In this document: in pieces, positions 1-11,456 of the stretch
How the letters are laid out: the number at the start of each line of letters is the position of its first letter
Position numbering within the stretch: the stretch's first letter is position 1
Assembly: GCA_949128115.1 (NCBI GenBank)
Contig: OX421962.1
Coordinates: forward strand, 9,704,262-9,768,261
Direction of reading: 5' to 3'
DNA from: Anaspis maculata
Lineage: Eukaryota > Arthropoda > Insecta > Coleoptera > Scraptiidae
DNA length: 64,000 nt
The notes under the pieces: model-generated
Seen by the model: the letters and a program-made list of their open reading frames with translations, nothing else
Databases searched by the model: none
Told to the model about the DNA's origin: nothing
Translations under genes and position numbers: made by a program

Positions 1-545
1 AGACAAAGGGGTCTGTTGGGCCTCCGATAAACATAGTAACACATAATGGGGGTCGCTAGGATTCCAAGACATGAGAAGACAAAATGGGGTTCATTGCGGG
101 ACTGGAAGCATCACCATGGACACATGGCCCATTTGGGCCCAGATTGACCCATCAAGAAAGAATGGGGGACGGCAGGGCTCCAAAGCACAGTAAGATCCAA
201 GGGGGCTCGATAGAATTCAGAGCTTCGCATGAAAACACAAGGAGGTCATCGATGGGGGTGGGGTTATCGGGGTTCGTAACAACACTATGGAGGAACAAAG
301 TGGTTCCAGTACAGTTCCGAAAACAATGTGAAGGCACAAGCAGGGGGCCAATCAGGGCTTGAAATGACACATTAAGACACATGGGAGCCCACTGTGATTG
401 CGAGTTATACAGCAAGACACAACTGAGATCATTGGGACTCAAAAACATGAGATACAAGTACGCATAAGAGGGCTTGCTAAATCCGAAAATCACAGGAAAA
501 TATAAGGGGGCCAAATGGGGGACAAAAAAAAAACAAATTGGCCAA
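1..545. repeat. G-rich degenerate minisatellite
   Basis: The stretch is built of loosely repeated purine-rich phrases such as 'gacacatgggccc', 'agacaaaatgggg' and 'gggggccaaatggggg'. The same style of sequence returns at about 54760-55100, so it is a dispersed repeat family rather than unique DNA. Short open frames on both strands have no recognisable domain. It lies in the mam intron downstream of the last visible exon. Confidence 0.5.
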
Positions 546-569
546 CTAGGGTTCCGAAATTATAATAAC

Positions 570-655
570 TTCTAGCGTCAAGTTGTTCTGGTGTCAAGTT
601 GTCCCGCGGCAAGTTGTCCCGTCAAGATGGCCGGCGTCAAGTTGTCCTGCTTCAG
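570..655. repeat. Short GTCAAGTTGTCC minisatellite
   Basis: Four to five imperfect copies of 'gtcaagttgtcc' stand almost head to tail. Nothing else is visible in this interval. Confidence 0.65.
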
Positions 656-734
656 ATATACATATACAGGATGTCCCGAAATTACACCGCAATATTTGAC
701 CAGGTTATTCTACGTCAAAGAATAGGAAAAAAAG

Positions 735-1677
735 TTCCAATAAACATGGGTCGAATAATGCCCCCTAAGGGAGCTAGAGCCCCTTGAAGGGGGGAAACCT
801 GATGATGGTTTTTTGCAAATTTCTCCAAAACTTGCCAAGATAAAACGACGAAATTTGGTTTGACCATTACATGCTATTTCTTATAAGCCTGGGGTAATGC
901 TGTAAGAAAAATTTACACATTTCATCAGGGACGTCCAACAAAATGGGAACGGGGGATGAATTTAGCTCGATTTTTTTTTGTTCGTGACTTTTTCTGGATT
1001 TTGGTTAGAAAATCTAGAAAATCAAAGTTTTTCATGGAAATAAGGTCCTCCTGTGCGGTTAGACGCACCGTTTTCGAGATCAGTCACTTTAAAGAAAACT
1101 TCACCTGAAATTCTCCTCGAATTTCCAAATCAAGATTACAAAAATCACAGCAATAACACCAACTGTGTTTTCGTGGACCAAAAACAGAAAGAAATGTTTC
1201 AATAAAGGTGGGTTGAAAATGCTCCTTAGGGAACCCAGAGCTCCTTGGAAGGGTAGCTTGCCGAGATAAAATCAGTCGCGCTCTAGGGGCTCCAGGTCTC
1301 CTAGGGAGCATTTCCAACCCATTTTCATTGGAACGTTTCTTCTTGTTTTTGTCCAAGAAAACACAGTTGGTGTTATTGCTCTGATTTCTGTCTCGGGATT
1401 TGAAAATTTTTCGGGAGAATTCCAGGTAAAGTTTTCTTTGAAGTGGTTTATCTCGAAAACGGTGCGTCGAATCGAAATGGTACGAGAGAATTTTTTTTTT
1501 CATAAAAAGCTTTATTTTCAAGATTTTATATCAAAATTCAGAAAATCTTGACAACATTACTTTGGGCTTATAACATGTAGTGATCAAACCAAATTTCGTC
1601 ATTTTATCTTGCAAGTTTTGGAGAAATTTGCAAAAAACCATCATCTGGTTTCCCTCTTCAAGGAGCTCTAGCTGTGG
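735..1677. mobile_element. Foldback (inverted-repeat) element, about 0.9 kb
   Basis: The left arm (about 770-1250) is matched in reverse complement by the right arm (about 1270-1670). For example 'gcaaatttctccaaaactt' near 817 is mirrored by 'aagttttggagaaatttgc' near 1614, and 'caccaactgtgttttcgtgg' near 1156 pairs with the stretch near 1340-1362. The arms are diverged, with a very short spacer around 1255. There is no coding sequence. It is probably a non-autonomous DNA element; ends and target duplication are not clear. Confidence 0.7.
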
Positions 1678-2748
1678 AATGATTGTGAAAGGTGTTATTT
1701 ACGATTGAATGCTTGGAGAAGAGCATATGAAAAAGAAAACGAGTACGTGTCGGTGGATAACTGCGGTATCCGGTAATCGGTATAGAGAAGGGAAGCATTC
1801 ACCGGCGCCGGTGTTAGGCAGCGGAATCAAGCCGTCGATGAATAAACGAATTAGGAATAAAGCCGTCAAAGTCCGCGAAAACCTTATTGTTACGCGTTAT
1901 TTTATTTCATACGATTTTCAGTGTATTTTTTACACACTGATACGGCATACGATAGCACCGATTATTATCATTCCTAAAACTCGGAAATTCTCCAAGCGAA
2001 TTCGGAACAATCAATAAATTCTACAAATCTCAACGCACAGATGATGATTCCACCTAAAACCTAAAATAACAACAAGCTTGTAAGTAGTGAGTACCAACGA
2101 AAAAGATAACGACAATATGGAAATTCCAACTAATCTAATCATGTTTACGTTTTTAACAATTTCCGTTACCAACAGCCTGTAACAGTGCCAGGAAGATTGA
2201 GAAATTCACCGCGGAACTGTTTAACTATTTCAAAGTAAAATCTTCTTGCTCAGTACTTGCTCTTTTTCGAGTCAAATTCAAGGAAATGCTTTGCTGATCT
2301 TCCAAATCCCTCTTCGAAAAAGTGTTCTGTGGCCATTTTGCCATTTGATCAATTTTTCGAAACGTCTTACCAAGCTTTTTCTTGTTGAAAATACATAACA
2401 GGGAGCTGTAATTATTATTATTATTACTGGGGAAATGACATACTTGACCTTGTTGGAGAGGAATGAAACTGATTTGTTCGCAATTTTTGACTTGTACTTT
2501 CCCGGCCCTCCAATAATTGAAGGGACAATATTGCAGTCGTGCTAGAAACATATTTTCCTGCATGCTTTTGGCTCTTCGAAAGTACCACCTACCCGCACGC
2601 TACTAGATTATCCAGACATCTGTGAAATAATGTATCACTTGTGAAATTTTCCAGCTTTTCCGCCACAATTATCCACCGAAACGTACGTTTCCTTATGCAT
2701 ACGCTCTTCTCCAAGCATTCAATCTAAGTAACACCTTTCACAATCATT
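1678..2748. mobile_element. DNA element with about 90-bp terminal inverted repeats
   Basis: The left end 'aatgattgtgaaaggtgtta' (1678) is the reverse complement of the right end 'taacacctttcacaatcatt' (2729-2748), and the match continues inward for about 90 bp, including 'gaatgcttggagaagagc'. The interior (about 0.9 kb) shows no domain. No convincing target-site duplication was found. It directly abuts the preceding foldback element. It reads as a non-autonomous, MITE-like element of unknown superfamily. Confidence 0.75.
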
Positions 2749-2984
2749 TGAAGACCTAAATCGTTCACGGAACGGAATTTTGATATAATAGCAAAAGGCT
2801 CTCAAATACTCCGTAATTTCAAAACGATAGAATCATCATGGACTAATTAGGTTTTCAAAAATATGCAATTGTTTTAGTCTGGGAAAATCAAAAGGTAGCT
2901 GCCAGTAGCTTCTACCCAGTGCACATCGTTAGGACCTATCTTGGTTAAAGCTGGCTTAGTATTTCCTGATTCTGTCTCAGAATT

Positions 2985-4470
2985 TCACTCCGAAAAACCT
3001 GGGAAGGCATGTAGTGGGAGCGGTACGCAAAAGCATACCGCATTTTAAAGTGCAGCAACGAGATTTTGCATGGGCGTACTTTATACCAAGACAAGCGATT
3101 TGACCCGCAGCACTCGATATTTCGTCCCTTAGGGGGCCAATGGGGCCCTCCAAATTTTCAAGATGCAAGAACTTTCACAAAATAATCATTGAGTATCGTC
3201 ATGTATGTCATAAGTGAAGCTTACGGGTCTATTGAAAATGTTGTCATCAAATGTCGTCGTGTCCGATTCATTCTTCACATTTGGAAAAAAAATTCTTTCA
3301 CAGAGGTCAAAAAACTGTATTTATTTTTTCTGCTGTGCAAGGAAACTATAAATTCATATGTTTTGTTGCGTTCCCAACTAAATCGCGTTCCGTAAGCCCA
3401 AATATGAAGACAATTTTTTCGCAATATCATTTTTTCAAGAAGAGGTGACCTCTTCAGTGCACTTTTTTCAACAGCATTTTTTTCAATGTTCCTAGTGGAT
3501 AAGACTGTCAATTTTCGCTGATATGAGAAGCTTGAACTCTTTTCTTAGTAATTTCCATGCAACATGGCTTCAAAACATACAAGAGAGCCCTAAAACTTTT
3601 TTTTTCTGCTGGGCCGTCAAATTTTTGGCATGTTGATTTTGTAGTAGGGGAGACGCGCAAATAAATAAGATCTAGTCTAGGCGAATAAGTTCTACCGGAA
3701 AATATACCTACTTACACCTAACGACTCTGCGTTTTGTTGTACTGCAATAAAACACGGCATGGAAGAATATTTTCTGTTGAAACCAAATCGCCTGTGCCTG
3801 CAGCCTGGATTGAATACTGGTCCGCGTCTCTCCTACTATAAAATCAAAATATCGTAAGTTGGACGGCCCAGCAGAAATTTTTTTTTGGGTTCTCTTGGGC
3901 GTTTTAGAGTCATGTTGCTTCGCAACCACCAGGAAAAGAGTTCGAGGTCTCCATTCCTGCAAAAATTACGAGTGATATCCAGTGGGGACATAGAAAGAAA
4001 TGCTCTTGGAAAAGAGATACTGAAGAGGTCACCACTTCTTTGAAAAATACCATTACAAGAAAAATTTCTTTATAATCAGGTTTAGGGAATGCGATTTAGT
4101 TGGGAACGCAACAGAACATATGAATTTGTCGTCTCCTTGCATAGAAGAAAAAATAAAAACAGTTTTTTTGACCTCGGCCAAAGAAATTTTTTTTCAAGTG
4201 TGAAGAATGAATCGGACACAACGACAATTGATGAAAATATTTTCAATAGACCCGTAAGCTTCACTTATGACATACATGACGATACTCAATGATCGTCATG
4301 TGAAAGTTCTAGCATCTTGAAAATTTGGAGGGCCCCCATGGGCCCCCTAAGGGACGAAATATGGAGTGCTGCGGGTCAAATCGCTTGTTTTGGTATGAAG
4401 TATGCCCATGCAAAATCTCGTTACTGCACTCCAAAATGCAGTATCGATGTGTTTTTAGGTGTGTACCGCT
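2985..4470. mobile_element. Long palindrome (foldback element), about 1.5 kb
   Basis: The arms (about 2985-3660 and 3830-4470) are reverse complements with moderate divergence. Examples are 'gtatcgtcatgtatgtcata' near 3193 against 'tatgacatacatgacgatac' near 4267, and 'ctgctgggccgtc' near 3606 against 'gacggcccagcag' near 3862. The spacer is about 170 bp. Outside the palindrome a short direct repeat ('cccagtgcacat' near 2915 and 4674) brackets the unit. Open frames here are reading-frame accidents of the arms. Confidence 0.8.
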
Positions 4471-4890
4471 TGCACTAATGAAAATTGAAGAACGGTTTGA
4501 AAATATCGTCACATTGTTACTCAGAGCACGTTTTCAGGACCTATTTTATTCAATTTTCAACTCATGAACCTGAATTCTACTGCAATTGTTCTGAACGTTT
4601 AGTTCAAGAAAACAGGAAAATGTTGAAATCTGCACCACCTCACATGTAGCAATAATTTATGCTTGAGCTGTCACCCAGTGCACATTTTATGGACCTTTCT
4701 CAATCAAAGCTTGTTTGGTAAGTAGTACAGATTCTGTATTCAAGCCCAAAACGTTATGGCTGGCTATGAAACCATGAACAGTATAAAACAAGTAGATTAT
4801 TGACATCTGGAAGAATTGACAACATTCGCTCCCAGTGGGCAATGGCAACCGCGAACGTTCAAAGATAAAAATCGGACCGCCGAAGCTCAC
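4471..4890. other. Intron sequence downstream of mam exon 4
   Basis: No gene or strong repeat was seen apart from the 'cccagtgcacat' copy near 4674, which is shared with the left flank of the adjacent palindrome. On the minus strand it begins with the GTGAGC donor of the neighbouring mam exon. Confidence 0.5.
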
Positions 4891-5371
4891 CTGAAGTCCG
4901 TGACCCTGCTGGCTGATGTGCAGCTGCTGCGCCTGGTTGATCTGCAGCGTCGCCCCGGCCCCGCCGCCGCCGCCCTGTCCGTGACCAGACGGAGGCCGGG
5001 GCGGCGTGCCGCCCCCGAACGAACCGCCGCCCGCACCCGGCCCGCCGCCTCTTCCCGGCAGGTACCCGGGACTGCCGTGGTTGCTCGCCGGGCTGTTGTA
5101 CGGCGAGTACTGCTGCTTGTACATGTTCTGCGGCTGCGGACCGCCTGGTCCTCCGGGGCCCTGCCCCGCCGCCTTCCTCTTCATCTGCTCGAAGTCGTTC
5201 GGATAGAGCATCTCCTGCTTGATCATGTCCGGCTGCGTGAAGCCGCCGCTGCCGGGGCTGTTCTTGTGGAAGCCGCCGGGCGGCTGCGAGTTGGCGTTCG
5301 GACTGCCGTGGAAGTCGTTCGGGAACGGACTCTGGAAGTCCGTGTAGGGAGATCGGGCGCTCTGCGGCGCT
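4891..5371 (-). CDS. mam: mastermind, exon 4 of those visible (Gly/Pro-rich segment)
   Basis: This 481-nt exon encodes about 160 residues of the central part of Mastermind, the nuclear scaffold that joins Notch intracellular domain and CSL/Su(H) and recruits transcriptional co-activators. Visible in order are a Ser/Pro/Phe segment (SPYTDFQSPFPNDFHGSP), an acidic patch with MIKQEML, a short basic patch QMKRKA, a Gly/Pro-rich low-complexity stretch, and a Gln/His tail ending LQINQAQQLHISQQ, typical of insect Mastermind. The acceptor is 'tttgtgcag' (AG at 5373-5372); the first base completes an Arg codon begun in the previous exon (phase 2). The end is set by the donor CAG|GTGAGC at 4890. Reading through instead would add about 67 unlike residues before a stop near 4687, so splicing to an exon outside the window is preferred. 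GC content is far higher than in the surrounding intron. Confidence 0.9.
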
Positions 5372-5695
5372 CTGCACAAAAGTCAAGGCGTCATGTAAGA
5401 TTGATTTCGCTTTGCGTACTCGCTGGGATGAACAACGGAAGCTTCGAGTTGGTCAATAATACGCCTACTAACTTAAAAATTTGATACGAACATTCGAAAC
5501 AACCGGCAAATAATACCTTGCCGACAACCAGTAACCCGAATCAACCAAGTCACGCCCACTTCATTAATAAATATATGTATTCAGCCCATATAAGCGCGAA
5601 TTGAGATTAAACTCGATCATTCATTTCAGCCAAAGCCCCGAGGTTAAAGAACGAAAGTTTGACTATCAAATCTGATGTGACTAGTGTCGCTTTAC
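5372..5695 (-). other. mam: mam intron, 324 bp
   Basis: It is bounded on the minus strand by donor GTAAAG (5695) and acceptor 'tgcag' (5372). No gene or repeat is evident inside. It interrupts an Arg codon (phase 2). Confidence 0.85.
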
Positions 5696-5919
5696 CTTGC
5701 ATTGGGATTGAAGTTCATCTGTCCGCCTTTGTTCTGGTGCAGTCGTTCGGCCATGTTTTTGAGCGTCGCCGAGGCGGGCGTCGGGACGTCCACGTTGGAG
5801 TAGTGTGGTATCCTGGCGTTCGACATTTGGTTTTGGTTTTGTTCGAAGACGGGCGGCGAATAGTTGTTTTGGCTGTTGTTGATCACAGAGTTGATGTTGC
5901 TTCTGGGGCCGTCTGACAG
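5696..5919 (-). CDS. mam: mastermind, exon 3 of those visible
   Basis: This 224-nt exon encodes about 74 residues. It begins LSDGPRSNINSV and contains the conserved insect Mastermind block ASATLKNMAERLHQNKGG, close in form to the 'TPA-TLK-MAEQ-QHK' segment I know from the family, then QMNFNPNA. The acceptor is 'ttcattacag' (AG at 5921-5920), which puts CTG in phase 0, matching the phase-0 end of the exon at 11078. The donor is GCAAG|GTAAAG at 5695 (phase 2), matching the next exon. The frame is open further upstream only from a GTG, so the splice model, not an internal start, explains it. The segment is Asn/Gln-rich and probably disordered; a direct partner cannot be read from the sequence. 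Confidence 0.92.
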
Positions 5920-6364
5920 CTGTAATGAAATTTCAAACTTCGATTACGAACGAAGGGTATAGGTTGCCGAAGAAATTTGTATCTATTCGCAAGTATGGTT
6001 CCACTTAGTTTCCCTACTGAAACTGCAGCAAAAGGAAGAGCAGGTGAATTAACCGAGTACAGCTTCCAGCGCTCCAAAAGAGTCAAAGTCAAGAAAAAAC
6101 TTGAACCAAGGCTAGTCAACATTCCAAATTGTCATCTGATGAAGACATGTATATCAACTGAACATCACTGAGGGACAAGAAATGAAAAAAGGTTATTCAA
6201 AAACCAAACCAGAGGTCATGAAGCGGCAAACAAACCATCTGAGGATTTTGGGGCCTCGATAAGTGAGCACCAAGAGATGATCAAAGAAGCAGACACACGA
6301 TCTGAAGGCTTGAAGGGGACGTGGCGTCGAGCAGTGGAAGATAGTATGGGGCCAGGGACAATAA

Positions 6365-6770
6365 GAGAATTTTTTAGATTGTCAAAAAAAAAATTGAATC
6401 AGTTTCTCGCGATTTTGCCAAGGAAAATTCTGAGCTGGTTTTCTGAAGCCAAAAAATAGACTTTTTTCGACAGCTCTTTGGGACACCGAAACGGTGTGGG
6501 AGCTCTTTTTGACAGAAAAAAAGAAATATTTATGGGACGATTTTTGAACTGTTTTCTCGTATAAAACAAGGACGACTTTTGAGACAGTTATCTGGAACAT
6601 TGAAGGAATAGGGTTCTTGGACAGTTTTTTGAACCATTGAAAAAAGAAGGTCTTCTTGGGACGGTTTTCTGTGCACACAAGGAAGATTTTTGAGAATAGA
6701 TTGGGACAATGACAAAAAGAAGACTCTAGGACAGTTTTCCTTGGACAAAAAAGACCTTGTTCACAGTTTT
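6365..6770. repeat. Short inverted block of the 0.9-kb higher-order array
   Basis: The phrases 'ggacagttttc', 'gggacgatttttgaac' and 'aaaaagaaga' recur. They are reverse complements of the phrases 'gaaaactgtcc' and 'tcttcttttt' that dominate 7190-10840. The block therefore belongs to the same family in opposite orientation, separated from the main array by about 420 bp. Confidence 0.7.
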
Positions 6771-6774
6771 CTAG

Positions 6775-6835
6775 TTAACATTTATGTAAAGTACATGTAA
6801 CATTTACATAACGTACTCATAACGTTTACAACAAG
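6775..6835. repeat. Short ATGTAACATTTACATAA-type repeat
   Basis: Two to three copies of an about 20-bp phrase ('gtacatgtaacatttacat') occur. It is the reverse-complement counterpart of the longer array at 10830-11010 and lies at the inner edge of the inverted block. Confidence 0.6.
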
Positions 6836-7189
6836 TGATGGAGAGATCTCCTCAAGTCACCCATGAAACCATAGGACCCAAAACAGTATTTATTCTTCGC
6901 CACTTAATCCTGGACAAATTGATGACCAGCTAAGAATGTACAAGACCAATCCTGAATGGACTCGGCTATAACGTCCCAAAAGTCCTTCAGAATGCTATAT
7001 GAGCTTATAACCATATGACAGAAGGCATTATCCCGTACTGCCACATCATTGTCCTAACTATAACCCAGTGTATGTTTATCTTACAACTGTGGTCTTACCT
7101 TACCGTAGCTTAGCTGGAAAAGGCGCTCACTCCCTAAGCGGGATATCTCGAGTTCGGATTCAATCTCGAGACCATAAATCTGTTCTAGA

Positions 7190-10100
7190 ACCTTCTTCTT
7201 AACTCTTCCAAAAACCCTTTTTCCCCAGAAAACTGCCCCAGAAACTTTTCTTCTTCAATGTCCCCGTCAATCCCAAAAAATCTTTCCTATTTCCCAGAGA
7301 AATGTCCTAGAAGCTTCACATTTTCGGTGTTCCATAAAGCTGTCATAGAACCTTCTTTCTTTTTAATGTCTCAAAGAACTTTCAAAGTATCAATTTTTCA
7401 TCCAAGAAAACGCTCCCAGAACCTTCTCCTCTTGAGTATCCCAGACAGCTCCCAAAAACCTTTTTTCATGTTCTAGAAAACTATTCCTCCAATACTCGTT
7501 ATTTTCTAGGAAAACTGTCCTAGAACCTTTTCCTTCTAGTTGTCCCAAAACAACTCCCATAATCTTCTTTTTGGGCACAGAAAATTGTCCTAGAACCCAC
7601 GTCTTTTTTGATGTCCCAGAGAACTTTTCCTAAAATCGTCGTTTCGACCAAAAACTTCTTTTTTACCAAAAAACTATCCTCGAACGTTCTTTTTTCTAAT
7701 GTCCAAAAGAACCTTCGTTATCAAAAGTTCCTTTTTCTTGTCCCAGAAAACAGGCATAGATCTTTCTCACTTTCAATGTGCAAGAAAACTTTCCTAAAAT
7801 CGTCTCCATTGTGTCAAAGTGTTGTCCCAAAAATATTCCTTTTTGTCACGAAAAAATTCTACCCGAACCTTCTCCTTTCCAGTGTCGCCAGAAAACTCCC
7901 AGAAATATTTTTCTTGCTCTTTTTCTTGCATCAAGAAACTGTCCTAGAGCTTCCCCACGTTGTCAATGTCCCAGGGAACTGTCCCAAAAAGATACTTTTT
8001 TTTGTCCCAGAGAACCAGCCTAGAAACCCTTTGCAATGCCGCAGGGAAATGTCTTAAAAAATCCTATTTTTTTAATTAATTAAATTCTCCGAGAACCGTT
8101 TCCGTTACAATGTCCTGAAGAATTTTTTCAAAAATCATCTCTTCGACACTGGCAACTACCAGAACCTTCTTCTTGTCAGTGTCTCAGAAGTTGACCCAAA
8201 AATCCTGACTTTTTGTCTTGGAAAAATGTTCCAGAACTTTCTACCTCTCAGTGTTCCAGAAAACTGTCCTGGAACCTTCTTCTTTTCACTGTCTCAGACA
8301 ACTGGCAGCAAAATCTTTTTCGTCCAAGAAAATTGCCCTAGAAACTTCTACTCTTCAGTCTCCCAGACAACTCCCAAAAACCTTTATTAGTGTCCCAGAA
8401 AACTGTTCTAGAACCTTGGCACTTTTGGTGCCCCAAAAAACTATTCCTAAAATCCTCTTTTTGTCCAAGAAAACTGTCTTAGAACGTCCACCCCTTCAGT
8501 GTCTCAGATAACTCTCAAAAATCTTCTTTTGTGGTCAGGAAACCGTTCCAGAACCTACGTCTTAGTTGGTGTCCCAGAAAATTGTCCCTAAAATCCTTCT
8601 TTTTGACCAAGAAAACTGTTTTGACCAAAAGTACCTGCTTACCCAAAAATTCTCTTTCGTTGTCTCAGAAAAATACCCTATAACCTTCTATCAATGTTTC
8701 AAAAAACTGTCCTAGATCCTTCTCCCTTTCAATATTCCAGAAAACTGTCCTAAAAATTCTCATTGTTTTGTGGAAGAGAACTTCATAAAATCGTCTCCAT
8801 TTTATTGTGGAGTATTGTCCCAATAATGTTCCTTTTTTGTCACAAAAAACTCTGCCAGAACATTATTTCCTTTCCAGTATCGTCAGAAAACTAACAGAAA
8901 TTCTTTTTTGCAACCCGGGAACTGTCCCGAAAAATCCTGTTTTTCATCCATGAAAACTTCTCTAGAAACGTCTTCGCTTTCATGTGCTATTATAGAATTG
9001 GTCAAAAATTCATCCCTTTGAAACTGGAAACTACCAGAACCATCTTATGCCAATGCTTTATGCCAATGTCTCAGAAATTGTGCCGAAAATTTTCATTTCA
9101 TGCCCCAGACAATTGCCCTAGAACTTTTTCATTTGTGTTCCAGAAAACTGTCCTTGAATCTCCTTCTTTTGAATGTTCAAGACAGCTGTCAACAAAATCA
9201 TGTTTGTCCAAGAAAATCGTCCTAGAACCTTTTCCTCTTCAGTCTCCCAGAGAACTCCCAAAAACCTTTTTTTTGTCCCAGAAAACTGTTCTAGAGCCAT
9301 GCCTGTTTTGGTGTCCCAGAAAGCTCTTCCTAAAATCCTCTTTTTGCCCAAGAAAACTGCCCTAGAACCTTCTCCCTTCAAACGTCCCGGAAAACTCCCA
9401 AAAATGTTTTTGTTGACAGAAAACGGTCACAGAACCCACGTCTTTTTTTGGTGTCCTAAAAAACTGTCCCTAAAATTCAATTTTTTGACCAAGAAAACTG
9501 TTTTTCAACGTTCTTCTTTCTAATGACCAAAAGTGCCTACCTTCTCAAAAATTCTCCATTAGTGTCAAAACTGTCCTAAATCCTTCTCCGTTTAAACATT
9601 CCACAGAACTGCCCCAAAAATCCTATTTGTTTTGTGCAACAAAACTGTTCTAAAATCGTCTCCGCTTTATTGTGCAAAAGTATTGTCCCAAAAATGTACC
9701 TTTTTTGTCACAGAAAGTTCCACCAGAACCTTCTCCTTTCCAGTGTCGCAGAAAACACCCAGAAATACTTGGTAACTGTCCTACAGCTTCCACACGTTTT
9801 CAATGCCCCAGAGAACTGTCTCAAAAAATCCTTTTTTTTTTGTCTCAGAAAACTAGCCCATATAACTTATCCTTTGCAGTGTCACAGGGAATTGTTCCCA
9901 AAAATTCTTTTTTTCATCCAATAAAACTGTGCTAGAACCGTCTTCGTTTCAGTGTTCTATAGATTTGTTCATCATCTCTTTGACAATGAAAACTACCAGA
10001 ACCTTCTTCTTCTCAATGTCGCAGAAATTGACCCGAAAATCTGAATTTTTTCGTCCCAGAGAACAACTGTCCGAGAACCTTCTCTTTTTCAATGTTCTAG

Positions 10101-10840
10101 AAAGCTGCCCCAAAAATCCTAATTGTTTTGTCCTAGAGAACTGGTCCAGAACCTTCTGCTCTTCAGTGTCCCAGACAGCTCCTAAAAACCTTTTTTTGTG
10201 TGTCCAAGAAAATTGTGCTAGAACCCTGCTTTTTTTGATATCCTAGAGAACTGCCTCAAACCCTCTCCTTGTCCTAATCAACTCTCAAAAGTCTTCTTTG
10301 TGTGCACAGGAAACTGTCTTAGAACCCAAAAGGGGTCAATTTTTTGTCCCCTTTTTTTTTGGTGTCAGATAAAATCATCCCTAAAATCTCTTTTTTGACC
10401 AAGAAAACTGTCCTAGAATGTTTTTCTTTCTAATGTCCAGAAGTACATGGTTCCCTAAAAATTGTCTTTTTTTTTGACTCAAAAAACTAGCTTAGAGCCT
10501 TCTGTGTTTCAATATTTTCAATGTCTCGGAAAACTGCCCTGAAACCTTCTTTTTTCAATGTTTCAAAAAACTGTACTAGAACCTTCTTTTCCACAGTGTC
10601 TCAGAAATTGACCCAAAAACCCTAATTTTTATCCCAGAGAACAACTGTCCCGAGAACATCTTTCAATCTTCAATTATTTTTGAATGTTCTAGAAAGCTGT
10701 CCCAAAAGTCCTGATTGTTTTGTCTTGGAGAACTACGCTAGAACCTTCTCCTGTTCAGCGTCCCAGACAGCTCTCGAAAACCTTTTTTGTGTGTCCCAGT
10801 AAACTGTCCTCGAACCTTCTCCTTTCCAGTATCACATATG
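7190..10840. repeat. Higher-order tandem array (about 50-bp subunits in about 0.9-kb units)
   Basis: About seventy degenerate subunits of the form 'cccagaaaactgtcctagaa' plus a pyrimidine-rich half run across 3.6 kb. The variants recur in order: 'ctcccaaaaacctt' or a close variant appears near 7448, 8371, 9256, 10178 and 10772, and 'attgtcccaaaaatgt'-type variants appear near 7820, 8815 and 9685. This gives a super-period of about 0.87-1.0 kb, i.e. about four higher-order units. The open frames of 60-150 residues here are periodic Ser/Phe/Pro-rich artefacts. Short-unit duplication followed by unequal exchange of the long unit would explain it. Confidence 0.85.
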
Positions 10841-11010
10841 CGTTACGTAAATGTTACATGTACGCTACATAAATGTTACTTGTGCGTTACGTGAATGTTA
10901 CATGTACGCTATATGAATATTACTTGTGCGTTACGTGAATGTTACGTGTACGCTACATAAATGTTACTTGTGCGTTACATGAATGTTACATGTACGTAAA
11001 TGTAACATGA
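10830..11010. repeat. About 42-bp tandem repeat of two alternating 21-mers
   Basis: The phrases 'cgttacgtgaatgttacatg' and 'cgctacataaatgttacttg' alternate roughly every 21 bp for about 170 bp. It ends about 70 bp before the mam donor. An inverted short version sits at 6775-6835. Confidence 0.85.
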
Positions 11011-11077
11011 ACATATTTACCTTACATACTCAGTTAAAGCTCAAAGGATTACGAAACGAAGAACGGAGATGACGTAC

Positions 11078-11406
11078 CTGCTGTTGTATGTCCTTGACAT
11101 CCTCGACTTTCATCCCGTTGATGCCGTGGCCGTGGCCGTGATGCCCGCCGCCGCCTCCGATCGAATCCAGTTCGAAATCGACCGACTGGTTCAGCAGCGC
11201 GTCCAGATCGAGATTCCTGATCAGATCGTCGGACGATATGCCGATCATTTCGTCGTTGGTGTCCTCGCCGCCGATCAAATCCGAAAATTGAGCGTCCTGT
11301 TCCAGATCCACGTAATCGGCAAAGTTATTTTCCGGTTCTTGCTTCACGTTGTTCTCAATGGGAATCATGGAAGAGTTCTTTTGTTGTTGTTGTTGTTGCT
11401 GCTGCT

Positions 11407-11456
<50 letters not shown>

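Larger units (their letters stand above)
5920..11077 (-). other. mam: mam intron, 5.2 kb
   Basis: It is bounded by donor GTACGT (11077) and acceptor 'attacag' (5920). About 5930-6360 and 6840-7190 show nothing recognisable. The rest is tandem-repeat sequence, described separately. Confidence 0.85.

Noticed and set aside
4816..5484. 222-residue plus-strand frame
   Set aside because: It is the antisense shadow of the GC-rich mam exon; Arg/Ala/Pro-rich with no domain.
7608..8057. 149-residue plus-strand frame
   Set aside because: The translation is periodic and comes from the higher-order tandem array.
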